Assembly (NCBI GenBank): GCA_020055645.1
Contig: CM034549.1
Location: forward strand, 24,759,930 to 24,823,929
DNA from: Tomocerus qinae
Lineage: Eukaryota; Arthropoda; Collembola; Entomobryomorpha; Tomoceridae
Direction: 5' to 3'
DNA length: 64,000 nucleotides
Position 1 is the stretch's first letter. Each line of letters starts with the position of its first letter. Positions 36,201 through 50,800 of this stretch are shown in pieces. Made by a program: the position numbers and the translations under genes. A model generated the notes under the pieces. It made no database searches. It had not been told where the DNA came from and worked only from the letters and a program-made list of their open reading frames with translations.

Positions 36201-38832
36201 AGAAAGGGCAATCTGAAATCATCTCACAAATAATATTTTGGTTCATAGTGCACAGCGTATTATGGTGCCTTTTTTGTTTTAAAACAATAGCACAATTATT
36301 TAATGTAAAACAAATGTAGATAAATTGTCAAAATCGCTATTCAGAGTAAATAGATAATACGGGAATGACCAAATACATATTAGTGACATGGTTTTCAAAT
36401 TATTTAAGCACAAGGGATGAGAGTTGCATGATGCATTGTAATTAAAGGTTGGGCTTATGTCTATGCTAATGTCACTTGTAGGACAATTTATATAACTTAC
36501 CTATGATATGAAATGTGGATGCGAGATAGAAATAAAAGGGCAATAAACAACGGTTGTGTCGAAAGACTACTGTATAATTGTTGTAGCAATAGATTAATAC
36601 TCACAATAATGTAAATGCAGTAGAACGAGGTACAATTTATGTCCTAGTATCTGTAAATAGCATGCATGTATATAGGTAAGTAAAAAGACAAGATGTAATT
36701 AGTCTACATTGAAGAGAGAAGAAGAACTTGTCAATTAAGGCTTATGTAATTACATGATATACATATATGTGAAGTTTAGAGTGAATAGTTACCTTATCTT
36801 ATCATCATGATGATATACAAAGTTTTTATCGTAGAAATAAGGTAAGGCTAGATCATGAATAGTGAATCAGTAGTGACTCTGTAGCAAGAGATGTAATATA
36901 GTTGAAGGAGTAATGTAATTACGTATGTAAAAAGAGACATAATATAATATCTGTCACATATTACTTTTGCGACAATCTCTCGCTTAATTCTAGGTAATCA
37001 AGTTGTTCCCACGCTTGTTGCTATTGATGAAGAGTCGTAAATAACTAATTAATACATTCAATTATTCAGTTGAGTAGTATAATGTCTTGTTCACTCGTAT
37101 GTCCATGTCTATTGCTCGTAATTGCTGCAACGTCAATCCAGCAATTGAAAATGATTCCTTACAGTTGTAAGTAGTAACAAAATTACAATTTACAATAAAA
37201 TCATGCTTAAAATATTGCTAAATACTAATACTGCTAATTACACATACTGATTGTATATAGTCCGATAATATTACACGATATACTCGACAGGTAGAGATAG
37301 ATTATTATATAATAGAAGTATACATAGTAGATAAACTTTTAGAGAAGTTGTCTTCAGATGCCGATACAAATCGACACAATTTGGATATATTATACGATTT
37401 AATATTCAAGGTAAGGTAAGGTCTGTAATTTCTGAATACTTTTCAAATACTTACTTCGTGATATATTTTTACCAGTTTTGTACGTTGGGACAATAATAAC
37501 AGTTTTCCTAAATGTATTTTCTATTCCTAAATCTACAATATAACATTTTGATATTATTCTTTGACTTTTGACTCGTCTTTTCAAGTCCTATTTACTAAAT
37601 GCTTAATATTTAACGGTAACCTAATAGAGTCTATTTACATCTTCAAAAAATGATACACATGCACAGGTATATTTATATATTTTACATTTTATATATTAAG
37701 TATTCATAATTATAGTCTCGTCATGTCTTGTTTTGTGTTTAGATGTTATCGATCTAATTCTTTATGGTATAAATGGGCAATTCCAGTGCAAGAGAGAATT
37801 TACTGCTGCTGGCAACTTGGCTAGACTACCCTTAATAAAACGTATGTAGTATCAGTATGTACGCACTAATTAGGTATGGGACAGAATGCAATAACTGACA
37901 ATAAACAACAAATATTCAAAAGACTAGTGATACAAAAACTTGCACCGTTCTACAATACTTTATAGCTACCGCAATATCATTGCGAATGTGTGTAATGTAC
38001 AAAACAACCACTTGCTCTACTTGAGACAATAAAAATGATACCTGCGTAAACTGTGGTTACTTGTAACCTATAAAAACTTAATTTTTACTTGACTAGATAG
38101 ATAATTGTACTAGCTAGTGGCACACAAACCTCATTATAATTATATTCCAGATATTAATTATAGAAAATTGCTTATTGATAAAGAGTATTTGTTAAATAAA
38201 CAAGTAGGTTAATATCTATCTTAAAGTTATTGCCAATATACTATACAAGTCCATTAACCATACAAATACGGATGAAACTGTGCGCAGTTCATCTTAGATA
38301 GTAGTATAGTCATGCATTTTGATGATTGGATTTTAGAATAGCAATTCCATTGGTAAAACGATTTTCTACTTTGTTTGTACTGTAATTCATTCAACTGCGT
38401 CGACAGATTCCACCAGGTCACACTGTATATTAAGTAGTACTGTTCTAGAGTTGATTGCATACCTTCTGTGTCTTCCTTTGATGCCGTGCTATTACTCTAG
38501 AGGAATGCTACCAGGTAGAAAGTAGAAATTGTGCGTGGAGGAGAAGAGAGTTTTGTATAGAATTCCGAAATATGTATAGTGTGCATTACGTATGATGTGT
38601 AGTACTGTAGTATGTATATGTACAGACATATAAACGATTTGTATTGCTATTTGCTCTCTTTTCCAATATCGTAAAGATGCACATATCTGTTTTATAGCTG
38701 TATATAGAAAGGTATAATATCCCTGCAACAAAAGTAAGTAATACCCGCTCGTGTTTCCCTTCTCCGTCGAAAAGAGCGTCGAAGTGAGAAGAATGGAGGA
38801 CTATGACTATGACTACATTGTTATTTGTTTGT
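33224..38832. other. Spacer between the two EPAC genes
   Basis: About 5.6 kb of AT-rich DNA, with the promoter of copy 1 at its left end and the 3' UTR of copy 2 at its right end. A minus frame at 35890-35629 follows a good acceptor (cttttccatttcag) and stays open for about 86 codons, but I found no partner exon and no homology. No other gene seen. Confidence 0.45.
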
Positions 38833-41800
38833 TCAGAGACGCTTAGGTTCGTGCTTCTGCGAGAGTTGATTAAGAACTCTTTGATTGTCTATACAACGAA
38901 GACACCGAATGTACGTGCGGACTTCCGCCTCGTTTCGCGGAGTAGGAGGAGGAATGTCTGAAAGAAATCAAAGAAACATAATAAGAAAATCTCAGTCACC
39001 TAAGTCATAAGTAGCTCGCATCGCCATACATCATTAGCAAAAGGTCAAGACTTAACAGGAATTACATATCATCAGACACCCGACAAACATCCATATAATA
39101 ATAATGAGTTTTCAAGAGTAGCTTACTAAGAGAGCGACTCCTGGCGTGTTTCATGGTTCTCAGAGTCTGTGCCAGCATGTGCATTTTTTCAAAGTTGACC
39201 AGTCCGTCTGTATATGTCTTGTTGCCCTCGTGAGTGAAAGTCATGTCTTTAAGAATTAGGGGCATGAAGGGAATGATGGGAGGATTTAGTTTGTTAAGAG
39301 CCAGTCTATACGCTCGATGATTTCTCGATGGCTCTATAAACGTCTCGAATTCCGCAAATACTTTTCGTGACTTGGACGGTAGCCGCTCCCACGTTTGATT
39401 CATTCTTGTAACGGCCACATTCCCCAAACCCATCACAATCGCGAAAAATGCATTCAGGTTCTGATATTCTTTACAACTGCAAACATTAAAATCCTTTAAT
39501 ATTATCTTTAATAATTAGGAGATTCCAATGACGTAACCGGATATTACGCACGTACTCTCTCCATGTTGTTGTATCTATTTCACGTAGCATAGACAAGACA
39601 ATGTGTACAGTACTATCTGTTACTTGTTTCGGGGAAGATAAATTATTTACCTGGCGGAGCATAAAGCATAATATTTGAGAGATAGAGCAATGACATCATA
39701 GACTTGTTTATGTTAGTAGTTAGAGTCAAAGGAGCTTAGAACAGCAGAGTTGGAATTGTTTGGTATGAGTGGAGAAAACACCACCAAGGAACAATAACAA
39801 TGAAATATGTGACTATGAATGTGCGTACGTTCCTTCGTGGGTTATCGTAAGCTAAGTGAGTAGTATAGTTTCCCTCCTCTGACTTCATTTCATTCGACTA
39901 AAGATCGATTCCAATCTCATCTCCTATAGCTTACATAACAAAACAGAGTTATAGGTGATCGTGAGCTATCACTCCATTCCTACTCCGAAAGCATGCTAAC
40001 CGACTTTGACAATCCTCTATTTGTATAGGTAAACTCACAACTTCGTATAAACTATATAGACGAGAGTTGAACTTAACTAGCAGACGCTTCGCCTTTCATC
40101 TCGATAGGAGATAAGAGGACGTGCTTTCTCTCCCATTTGCATGATAATTGTTTCCCTGACACAGCCACAAAACTGAACTGAACAGAGTTTGACGATCGTG
40201 GCAATTTACATAAAATTCACCAATCTGTACACGACAAGACAAGACACACCAATGCAATGCAGGCAAGCAGTAGTCTGTTTAGTTTGCACATCACAATGCA
40301 TCCCTAAACCTACTATTAAATTACCAACATATTATTAGTGCACACAAATATCAACAGAGAAACTACCAGCAACTTTCTCTGTACAACATTCCCCAATCAT
40401 AAATAGGTAGTGTGAACAGAGTCAGCTTTTCTATATGCTGGTTTGAAACGAATCTCATCCTATGCACTTTCTATCCGTAGACTTTCACTTTATGATTACA
40501 TCTCTATTGTATCAGGTACTAGAGCAGAAATGTGTCATAGTTCATACAAACATCGTATAAATTTTGCTTTCCCCCATCACAGCTTCGCCTTTAGTCTATT
40601 CATAAAGCGTACCAGCTTCAAATGAAGCATTTCTGAAGTTCAATGTTGACTTTGTTCTCATAATTTACAAGGAGAACCTTGTGGAAACTATAAACTATAA
40701 CCAAAAGCTATAAATTCGGGACATAAAAAATGAACTGCTATTATATAGAACATAAATGCTTGTGATTAGCACAGAAACGCAGTATTTGCAAATTTGAAAA
40801 TGAATCGTCAGACTACATGCCTCTCTAGTGACTTAGTAGGTCACACAACAAGCAGTGGGATAATAAACCAGGCTCAATACCCCTAAAAACTAAACTTGTA
40901 AATAAAAGAGTAGTTTTCTAAAAGTCAAATAAAGAGACTTGACTGAGCTGATGAACAAGTGGCCCTGGCCGTTGTTGGAATTGGTTTTGCAGTAATGACC
41001 GTATAAAGTCCCACTTGATATTCCCTCCTTCCAGTTCCAACTACCACTTGTGTTAGACTAGAGCGAGAGCTATAAACATTATAAGACATGTACATAGCCA
41101 CCATCCATTCCCTTTACTCCGGTTTACTCAAGCCCAGTCAATTCAAGTCAACTTACACCAACTCAGTGCACAATGCACATAGACTTGACTACAAACATAC
41201 GTCCTTTGGTCTGCTTGCCGTCTCCATATTCTCCTCTCATCCGTCTCATATTTCCTTCCCAGCGTTAATACACAACAGAAATAGTAGGCAAACCCAACGA
41301 AGGATCTATAATTCACTCAACTCACTGAATTCTACCCAATTGCTATGTACACAAGGGTATAGGAAGGATGGAAATTCTTTTGTGTAACCTACCTGTAGCT
41401 ACACATCTTTGTGCTTTGCGATACTATGATTGTACAATAAATAAATTTATCTACATGACATACTGACAAAAGAGGAAAAGTGCCTAAAAGTAGCTAACTG
41501 TATGCTACTTCGTAATCCAGGACACAAAGAGGAAAGTGTTCTGTAATGTATCCGGAGCATTAAAATACACACAACATCCTAAGCAATTAGATCAGCTCTT
41601 GTTACCAGTTACAAGTTGAGTGTTCTAGTAAAACGACCTGAGTGCTTGCCTACTGTCCTCCGCTTCCTTGTTATCATACTCCAGTAAGCAACAAACAATT
41701 CTCTCTTTACTTAGTGCTACATAATAAATAATAGTATCCTATTTATCTTGTGCTAACCCAAAAGAAAGTGACATTGAAATTGGCAGACAAATCTGTTAGG

Positions 41801-44800
41801 GAAAGAAAACGCGGCTTTCTTTACTCAGGGAAAGGCGGATAGTTTTCCATTAAAACTAAGTCGCTTCTGCTATTTATAAAATGGGAGTTGTACACATTTA
41901 AAGACATACAAGTCTCAGGCCTATACTTACAACAACGTATGTTCCTACTATATCACATTTCATTGTTAACTCAGGAGCAATTTGATAATATCAAATTATA
42001 CGAGGGAAAAGTGCGAGGAAATAAGCGGAGAAAGTTATCAAAAATTCTCGAAGAGAGTCAAGTCACGCTGAGTACTTAGACAGAAACATTGTGCTTGGTA
42101 TTGGATGAGAAGAGTCGTCTGTCGTCTCTGCTGTGAAGTCAAAGTCAACTCTAGTGGCCCATATAGGAGGGGAAGGTAAAAGATTCATGACAGAGTTTAT
42201 TCGTTGCAGTAATAGCTTCTGCATGTGTACAGACAGCTTGACTTGACTTCCCGTAATGTACTTTACTCATAGTTCACTTCTTTCTCCAATTCCCCATTCC
42301 TTTCTCCTCCACACAGTATAACACTAACGATAAGTAAAGAGGTGAGCTAAGCCACTGAGGCACTGCAAGGTAAAGGTAGGAGCTCCATGGGGAAAACAGC
42401 TACATTTCGCCACGGGATACTCAAGGCTTGACTAAAAGAGAGGAAGGCTACCTACGGATAGCAACCAGCACATCACTCTCTCTCTTATACATGCCTCAGC
42501 CTGTTCTGTTGTGGTCTCGTCTCTTCTACTCTCTGTCTCCTTCTTTTGGCTACGAGAATAGTACACCGACGAAACTACGATCGATTGACCCATAAACAAG
42601 GATTACAACTGGGACCTAGACAGCACAGATGAAAAACTACCCGGGGACATGCACCAACAACCAAACTGACGAAATACAAAACCGATCACCCTTGTCTCCA
42701 CTCTTAATAACTACAGCCCAAACTCCGCCACTACAGTTTTCTTTATTCCACTTTTTGACTTTCACCCGCATCAAACACAAACACATAGGAGAAGAACATA
42801 GTTTGTGCAGTTGCTCTGTCTGAGTCCGTGGGTGACAATGTCATTACTAAAAGAGTGGATCAGGGCTCTTGACGTAATTTACCCTCGATTCCACTCTTGT
42901 GTCTGACCTTCGTAATAACTCAAATATATCGCTACCTTCAAGCCGCCTTAATGCTGTCATTGTCATTGAGATACATCTAATAGAACATTATTTACTTTTA
43001 TAACAACTCTGCATGGAGTCTTAAATATAGAGTAAACTGGTTCATGCTAGCTCTATTCAGACGTTATCCACGCCCACCTTATAATTAGGACCATTCTTAT
43101 TCTTACTACTTTGACTACCTGGGTACATTCATATATAGCACACAATTACTTTACTGCAAATATGTTATCAATATTTATGGTTTTCTCTTAGATTCAAGTA
43201 CTAGTGTTATATTCTGAGAATGTACATAGTATGATGTATATTGCACTATGAAATGACTACAGCTCCATTTATAGCCATTTCATTGAATCTAGTATGATTA
43301 CACTCTGGTTCTTTTTTGGTGCTTTGTACTACTACAGAGTGTATGTTGGAGATTTACAGTTGAAGTAGTAGAGCTTTCTATTATACTTATAGCCTCAAGA
43401 TACTATCATTTTTATAGTAAAGTTTGTACTATACAGACACAGTTTGGATGTGCAATGAAAGCAATAAAGATTTCCAGAGAAAACTTTAGCTTTCCCAGTA
43501 CGTGATGCACTTTGCTTTAGATTTTAATACATACAAGAAAAACTTACTATGCAGCCAACTTCAGAAACTTTCGGATGAGAGAAACTCGTTTGCTCAGATT
43601 AGTAGTAAGACAGATTTCGGTAGCAACCCAAAATTGTATTTCGTTGAATCGACGAATCTGGACGTCCAAATTGGAAGTTATTTTTCGAAAATGATGCCGC
43701 CCGAATGTATTGTAAATCAACTCGTACTATAACAAATCCAAGAAATTAGATTTTCACTAGATATACTTTCACTACATACTTTCACAACGCAATACTAAAA
43801 ACAAAATAAAGACAAAGACTATCTTTTTTAAAAGTTACAAATTGTAAAGATGTTCAAGAGTTCTTAACTTAAATTCTTGGTATGCTACAAAAGTACTTTT
43901 TCCAACTCTCTTGACACAATGTTACATCATAATACAAGCAGATTCAAAAGCCCTTATATTTTTGTAATTTTGTATTCCCTGGAGAAAGAAATAAATTAAT
44001 AGCAGTACACTTACCTCATGAACACATTTAAATAAGCTCCAGTCCAAGACGGTCATATGATAAGCGAGTTCTCTTGTGCTAAAAATCTCCAAATCGGAAT
44101 CTAATCCTTCTGTTGGTCGTTCTTGCTCGGGCAAACAAGTCTGTGGAAACCGTATTTATTAAATTAAAGCACTAAATGATATACCTATCAAGGTATAGGA
44201 AGCTAAATCCTATAAATAGGTACCTACTAATCTGTATATTAGGTACATAAATGCTATGCTGGTTGTTTAAAACGCAGTGAAGCAGGTAATTACTTAGCCG
44301 AAATTAGATGACTCACCAGAGCGTCTAAATGATCTTTGAGCGAGATGAATATTCGTCCATTAAGACTAAGGGATGTTGGTATACTGACGTCAGTATCTTT
44401 AAATACAACTTTTTCACCTGTGCAATCCAAACAAGAAATATATTATTGTAACCCACAGTCTTATAACTTCATTTCACCAAGGCCTCAAGAAACACAAGTT
44501 TAAGTCCTTGCAAGTGATTACTATAAATTGCACGCCAACTTTAATTACGGTTAATTACAACAGCTAAATTGCAAAAACCAGAGGCTAAACTACATCCTAT
44601 AAACTAGAAGCACGTAGTAGTACAAGTATACTTTGTTTCGTACCTGAAGATTTGAGTTCCACCAAAACGAGATCATCATGTTTAAGTTTCAGTTTATCTG
44701 CAGCGACATGTTTTAAAGCCTCTGCGGATGTATTGAGTGGGAAGCGAAGAGTACAATAGGTATGGTCGGCACAATAAACTCGGAATATAACTGAAAAGAC

Positions 44801-47800
44801 ACGATAACAAAATGCAATAAAGAAAATTCCAATCTCTGCTACTTACTAGAATTCAATTCGTATCGGCTGAATGCAATGTCGTTACACATTTGTAGCTGTA
44901 ATGCTCACAAAAAAACCTTACAAACAAATGGTTCGATTCAAAAATAGCTAAAAGTACCTAGCTGCGGTTTTTATATTATTGCATTTCACCGAATTTTCAG
45001 TAAAAAGGGAAATAGAAAAGCCATGCCTCCAAGTAAAAGTTGAGAAAGTAAATTTGTAATTACTGTCTCTTAGATCTTGGTCTTCTATAGAAATAAGGGC
45101 AATTTGAGCTGAAAGCCTACTGGGCGATGGCTATAAAATTGCATTATTTTATAATATTATCGGTAAATACACGCTAGGTCAACTAAGGTCATATGTTCCT
45201 AACACTGACTCTTTATGCCATTTTCCCTGAAATAAAAGCCATGAAATGTAATACGTACTTACACTTCCATTTGAGCACGTATTCAATTATATAGTACACC
45301 ATTCCCTCTTTAAAAATGACTACAGTAGTGAGAGCAGAAGTTCGCTGGGAAGAAAAAAGACTTCTAGATCTAATTTTAAGACTGCCATCCAATCCAGTCA
45401 CTCACATCAGTCTTCTTTCTCAAATCAACTCACAAATCAATACTCTTTTCTCATGCCTTACTGACGTCGTAAGTAAAACTACGGCCAACTTACTTTTCTA
45501 AGTACGCACAATCATATTTCATATCCACAATTCCCTATCCCTCCTTTGACAGCCTTCAATAGTATCATTCTCTACTACACCACTACAATATTTATATACT
45601 ACTTCATTCAAAGACGTGTACAGTATGGAACGAAATGTGCTGCTTTAGTGCTTTCTCTTTCCTTATGCTAACTCCGTGTTAAACTTTCACCACTATAAAA
45701 TTATTTCTCCAATAATTTCAGGAATTTGTGAACGTACTGAAGTGTATATCGAGTTAGGAAGGAAGGAGAAAGTACCATGTTACTCTTTTCCACGTCCTAC
45801 TGTAGTGTAATATGATCTATAATCATATCCATTAGTCAAACACAACTCTTTTAAAGATTTGCAGCTCGTTAGACCGTAATATCCCGACTGAAGTGCATAC
45901 GGAGAAAATCTGCCGAAATGCTAAGACCTACCCATCTGTGTAAGCATTATTTCCCATCCTTATCAAGTATATTTCAAAGTAATAGCACTCGGTATCATTT
46001 GAAAGAGCTTATCATGCATGAGTGGTATTATAATTAACATTATCAAATGTGTTTTATTATTGGGAAGTTTATTACATCCATGATTGTAGCTCATTCCAAG
46101 TAGTCAGATGATTATTGCCAATAGTAATAACAAGTATCAGTGGAGTAGAAAGTGATGCGTATTTGTAATTTGGACTCACACGTGCATGGTGCACTACATT
46201 CATTTCCTACTCCAATTACTCCGTTGTATTACGATAACTAAAGTAGATATCTATGAGCACGTATTCGTATTATCACGAAATAACTTTCTCCGACGCTTTC
46301 CCTCTGGGTAATACTTTTCGTTGTATTTTAGTTTTCAGATCCCAGATAAAGTTAGTCTTCCATGAGGCAGAAAGATTGCTCTTTCTATTCTATACTAATG
46401 TGAAAGCCCAATCGAACTTTCCCTCATCTCTCCACACCTTTTCTTCCGCACGCAATTGGATAATCATGATCAGACGGTCAAGGGGAGCACGGGGAAAGTC
46501 ATGACATGGAGTGACTAGTGAGTGAGAGGCAACTGCTGGAGTGGAAAAACACATAAATCTAATTTAGAAAAGAAAGGATGGTAATGGTAAGTAGTAAGTA
46601 CTATAATAGCCCTCTGCTCATTTTCGTTTTTCTTCACGGTAGTCTAGAGACCGAGGGAAATGGTCTGAGACTCTCTTAAGTATTGAACACAGGCTCCCAG
46701 TCACGGTAAGCACAAATACTGACAAAAGCAATGTTGCTCCCTAACATGTTTCAATCAAATTTTATTACGTGCAGATATCCATCAGCTTGGCATTTAGAAC
46801 CTATACGGTAAGTAAGCTGCTCTATTTTCGACTCCACACTCTCATCCCCTAAGTATTATTTCCAAAGAGAAATTGGACCAATTTATGCTGTGCATCCAAT
46901 AATATTGCGTTATAATGTTAGTATAAATGCTCGACCTGTATTTATCTACTTGGGTACTCTGTCAAGCATAAAGAGACTAACAAACTTAGGTTACCATAAT
47001 TTTGAAATATCAGGAGCATTTGATTTCAAAGAACAAAGCAACTAGTGATGAGATTATTTCACTTCCATCTCTACTAAATATTATTATAATGTTGTAGTAA
47101 CTGATATTATGTATATCTGCTGAAGTGCTATTACATATTCGAGGAGATCACAGAGAAACTCAATTCATTATCTACTTATGGACAAGAGCATTACTTTCAT
47201 ATAGGCCACGGCCTTCATACAAATAGTTCTTTTGATGTTCTGGGGTCGCTAAGCGCATTATGTATTTAAGGATAACTACTCCCTGTATACATCCACAACA
47301 CAATTTAACAATCGTCAAGTTAACTTTGAATTTTGAATCAATCAGCGAGTCACAACTGACTTCTTCAGAACTCATTACAGTCAGTTTAGCTTGAGGGTTC
47401 TAATTGGGGATCGTATCGTGGGTCTTGCAATCAAGCAATTTATATCGGATAGGCAACTTCAGCTACAAAATACTAATTATTGTAATCTCTATCTGTTTTT
47501 GGGTATCATGAGAACATTGCATTCAGTACAAGTGAATATTCTATCAAATGTAGTAAAATATTGCAGACTCACTATCATCAGTTGGTCTCATTACACATCT
47601 TCTGGCATAAAGACCCTCGTTGTTTTCATCCATTGCATTGGGATTGCCTGGAGCTCCGAAGAGACTTACTGGTTGCCCGGACGGAGGCAATTTCCATTTC
47701 TGACCGGAAACAGAGGAAGTTTCCTCCGAATAAGCTCGTCGCATGTCATTTACTTGAAGCATTAGATTCACTTCGTCTCTCAATGTCCCATAAGTGCTAC

Positions 47801-50800
47801 TTTCTTTTTGAACTTCTTCAAAGAGTTCCTACAAATCAAAGCCAAAGTTACTACAGTAGGTACCTCACATGATTGCTTTGCTGTTCTTTTACGATTTTCT
47901 TGGTATTCATTCAAGGAATCTTAGGTAAACCATAATCGAATAGAAAATCAGAATTGTGTGCTCTACTATATTTTTTTGTGTATCAAGGCTATCATCGAAT
48001 GACTATTGTTGAAAATGTAGACATATTTTTGTGAAAATAATAATACTATAGAGGGAGGTCTACGGAAAGTTAAGCTTAATGATACTTGGAAATTAAGTGT
48101 GGGTAAATCTTATTAATTTAAACGAAATATTAATTAGATATTTAAGATATAATAATCGTCAAATAATTGTCGGTTTTACCTGTAGGAAGGTATGTGTGAC
48201 TTGTTCTTCAAAAACAGGATCCCCAATCGTGGTCACCCATCTATGGACAAATTGAACGACTCGTCTTTTACACGCTAGTAGGAATTCTCTGTCTTGACAC
48301 GTTGACTCGACTCTACAAGTGCACTGGAGTTAAGGAAATGACCCAAAAATGCCTAACTTTTCATTTCTAATGTCATCAATATAATAAGGATAATATTACT
48401 AGAAATTGTTCCCATTGCATTAACATTTACATTTGTATTGAATATCAAACGGTTTATAATGTCTGGCGTGATAATTATGATGAGGGGAGAATGTTCGGCA
48501 GAAGTATTCATTCAATCGATTTAATTTGAATTGAATAGACTAAGTAAATAAATTAATGACGTAAGTAGTGAAGTAAAGGAAGCGAATAATAAAGAGAATG
48601 GATGAGAAAGGAATCCCTGGAGATTCTTTTAAAGATTGAATTGGATTGGACCGAAACGACTGCTGAACAAGAAAGATGCGGAAGATAGTGCACAAAGAAA
48701 TACAAAAGAGTCTTCTCCAGTGGTATACATAAGTATCACAGATATACAAGAACATCTTTTACCAGAGGGGAAATCAATGGGCATAGACTTCCTTCTGTTC
48801 GGCTATAATAGAGACAGACACTAATGCAATGCACCGTCTCTTCCTCGTCTACCGAGCTATTCTATTCATATTGAAATAAAATCCAATGCAAATGCATAAT
48901 ATGTGAAAGAAGACAGTTTCTTTCTCCTGATTTCATTGACAGTGAAATGAAGCTGAACGGAAGCTCCTTTCTTTGCTCTTTTCCCATATATCTATCATCT
49001 TTAAACCTCGTATTATCCTACAGTTACTTGTTACGCATATTTTTTATGTAAATTCCTAGAAGTCTACGTATCGCATTCGCATGAGTATTCCTTTCCAACA
49101 CTACTACTGTCTCTATTTCTATTCGTCGTTTGACAGGATAATATGATATCCTTTCCCTTTCTACTTTATTCACTTGACAGTCATTTCATTCTCTGACATC
49201 ACTATTTGCCATGAAACGACTCACTCCTTCACACTTTCAATTACTACCTTCTACTCCACTACACAATCACACAAAACTGCTATATATATACTTTGCATCG
49301 TTACACTTTCACAGGAAAACCTTCTTTCATACCGCTATCTACTTCTTTGTGCGATAACCACGCACACGAATGCCCGTTCTATCACTAATCGCAGATATGA
49401 ATAATAATGTCAAATTAACGTGTCCACTCTCCTGCCTACTGCCCTTTGAAACAATGACATTACAAATTACACAGAAACACAAAACTGATTATCCACAGGT
49501 TAGAGCCACTTTGCCTGTTATAACTGTGAATCCTGTCCTGTCTTTCTCATTTAATCTAATTAAGTATGACACTTCTATTTTCACTTTTAATGGTTGATAC
49601 AAATGGGGCCAACACACCTGAATCATACATTCTTTGCCTAAATTCAAAGGTGCATCGTTTGGGAGAGTTAGACTAAAAATATCCTGAGGTTTGCAACGTA
49701 ACTCTTTTACGACACCGAAAAGAGAACCTTTTGGGTGAACATCTTTCAAAATTAAACCTTGTCCAATAGGTCTCGATAAAAATTCAACCCCATTCATTTT
49801 CAATAATACTATTATTGATAACCAGTTGTTGAAACCTTGTTATAGGGATCCATCACTCTTTTTCATGACCTAACAGGGGTAAATGTCAATTTCTGGCAAT
49901 AAAGTTTCAATTTAATGCAGGAATTGATTTTATGTCAGTAGGTAACTTAAAAAATCGTGTATGGAAAGGATATTGTCTAGTAAGTTCGGTGAGAAGTTGA
50001 TGAATGGGCATGAAGATGATGTGAGTGATAAGAAAGTCATCGAGAAAGAGATCAGTATCGCCAGCAGCTGAAGCTCGACGTCCACTTCCATCATACGAAG
50101 ATCGATCTCTACCATCTAAACGTGTTTCCAGTAAATGCTCGAGCATTTTGGCAGGACTTCCAGCCATGACGCTGTATCTGAAATTGAAACATTCAAGCTC
50201 ATTGAAATTACACATCCTGAATGTTATTGATCTAAAATACATTTTTACAGTTTTTGTGGCACATACAAGTAAATCTGTCAATGAAATTGGGTCAATGTTG
50301 TACAGAAATGTTATTTTATTGTAGGAAGGAAGAGAAGATACATTGTAACAAAGACATAATCAAGTATTTCAAATTGACAAGACCAACTAGGGTAGGGCAG
50401 AGGGAAAGTCGAGGAGGAAAATAAACAAGAAAGACATATGTGGACTAAGGTAGAAGATGTTATCTAATGTATAATGTATGCTGCATTTTTTTGAAAAGAA
50501 ATGCAGATGCTTCCATTGCATAGCGTATTTTCCCACTCACTCGCTAACAGTCGATAAAGATATTTCAGGCCATACGTAACAAAGTAATAGCTACACATGA
50601 ATAGCTTTTGTTAAAATTACCATACATGATACTACATGTGAGGTTGTAATGCATATACTCATGAAACTTTTCTAGTATGCATTAGAATTGAAATATAAGG
50701 GATAAGTACACTTCGTTTTCATTCTTGTGAAGAATGCAAAGTAACCCAGGAGCTATATTTTATTAAGTTGTGGGATATACTTATAAACATTAGGCAAGAG

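Noticed and set aside
47172-47375. 67-codon ATG frame ([16 protein letters not shown]...) in a copy 2 intron
   Set aside because: Plausible composition, but short, unconserved as far as I can tell, and without supporting signals.
47391-47872. Two long plus-strand frames
   Set aside because: Antisense to EPAC copy 2 exon 47828-47573.
49907-49973. Continuation of the copy 2 REM exon as [13 protein letters not shown] past 49974, ending at a GTTACC donor
   Set aside because: The same phase would fit, but the donor is weak. The AT-AC signals, the branch site and agreement with copy 1 favour the earlier U12 boundary.
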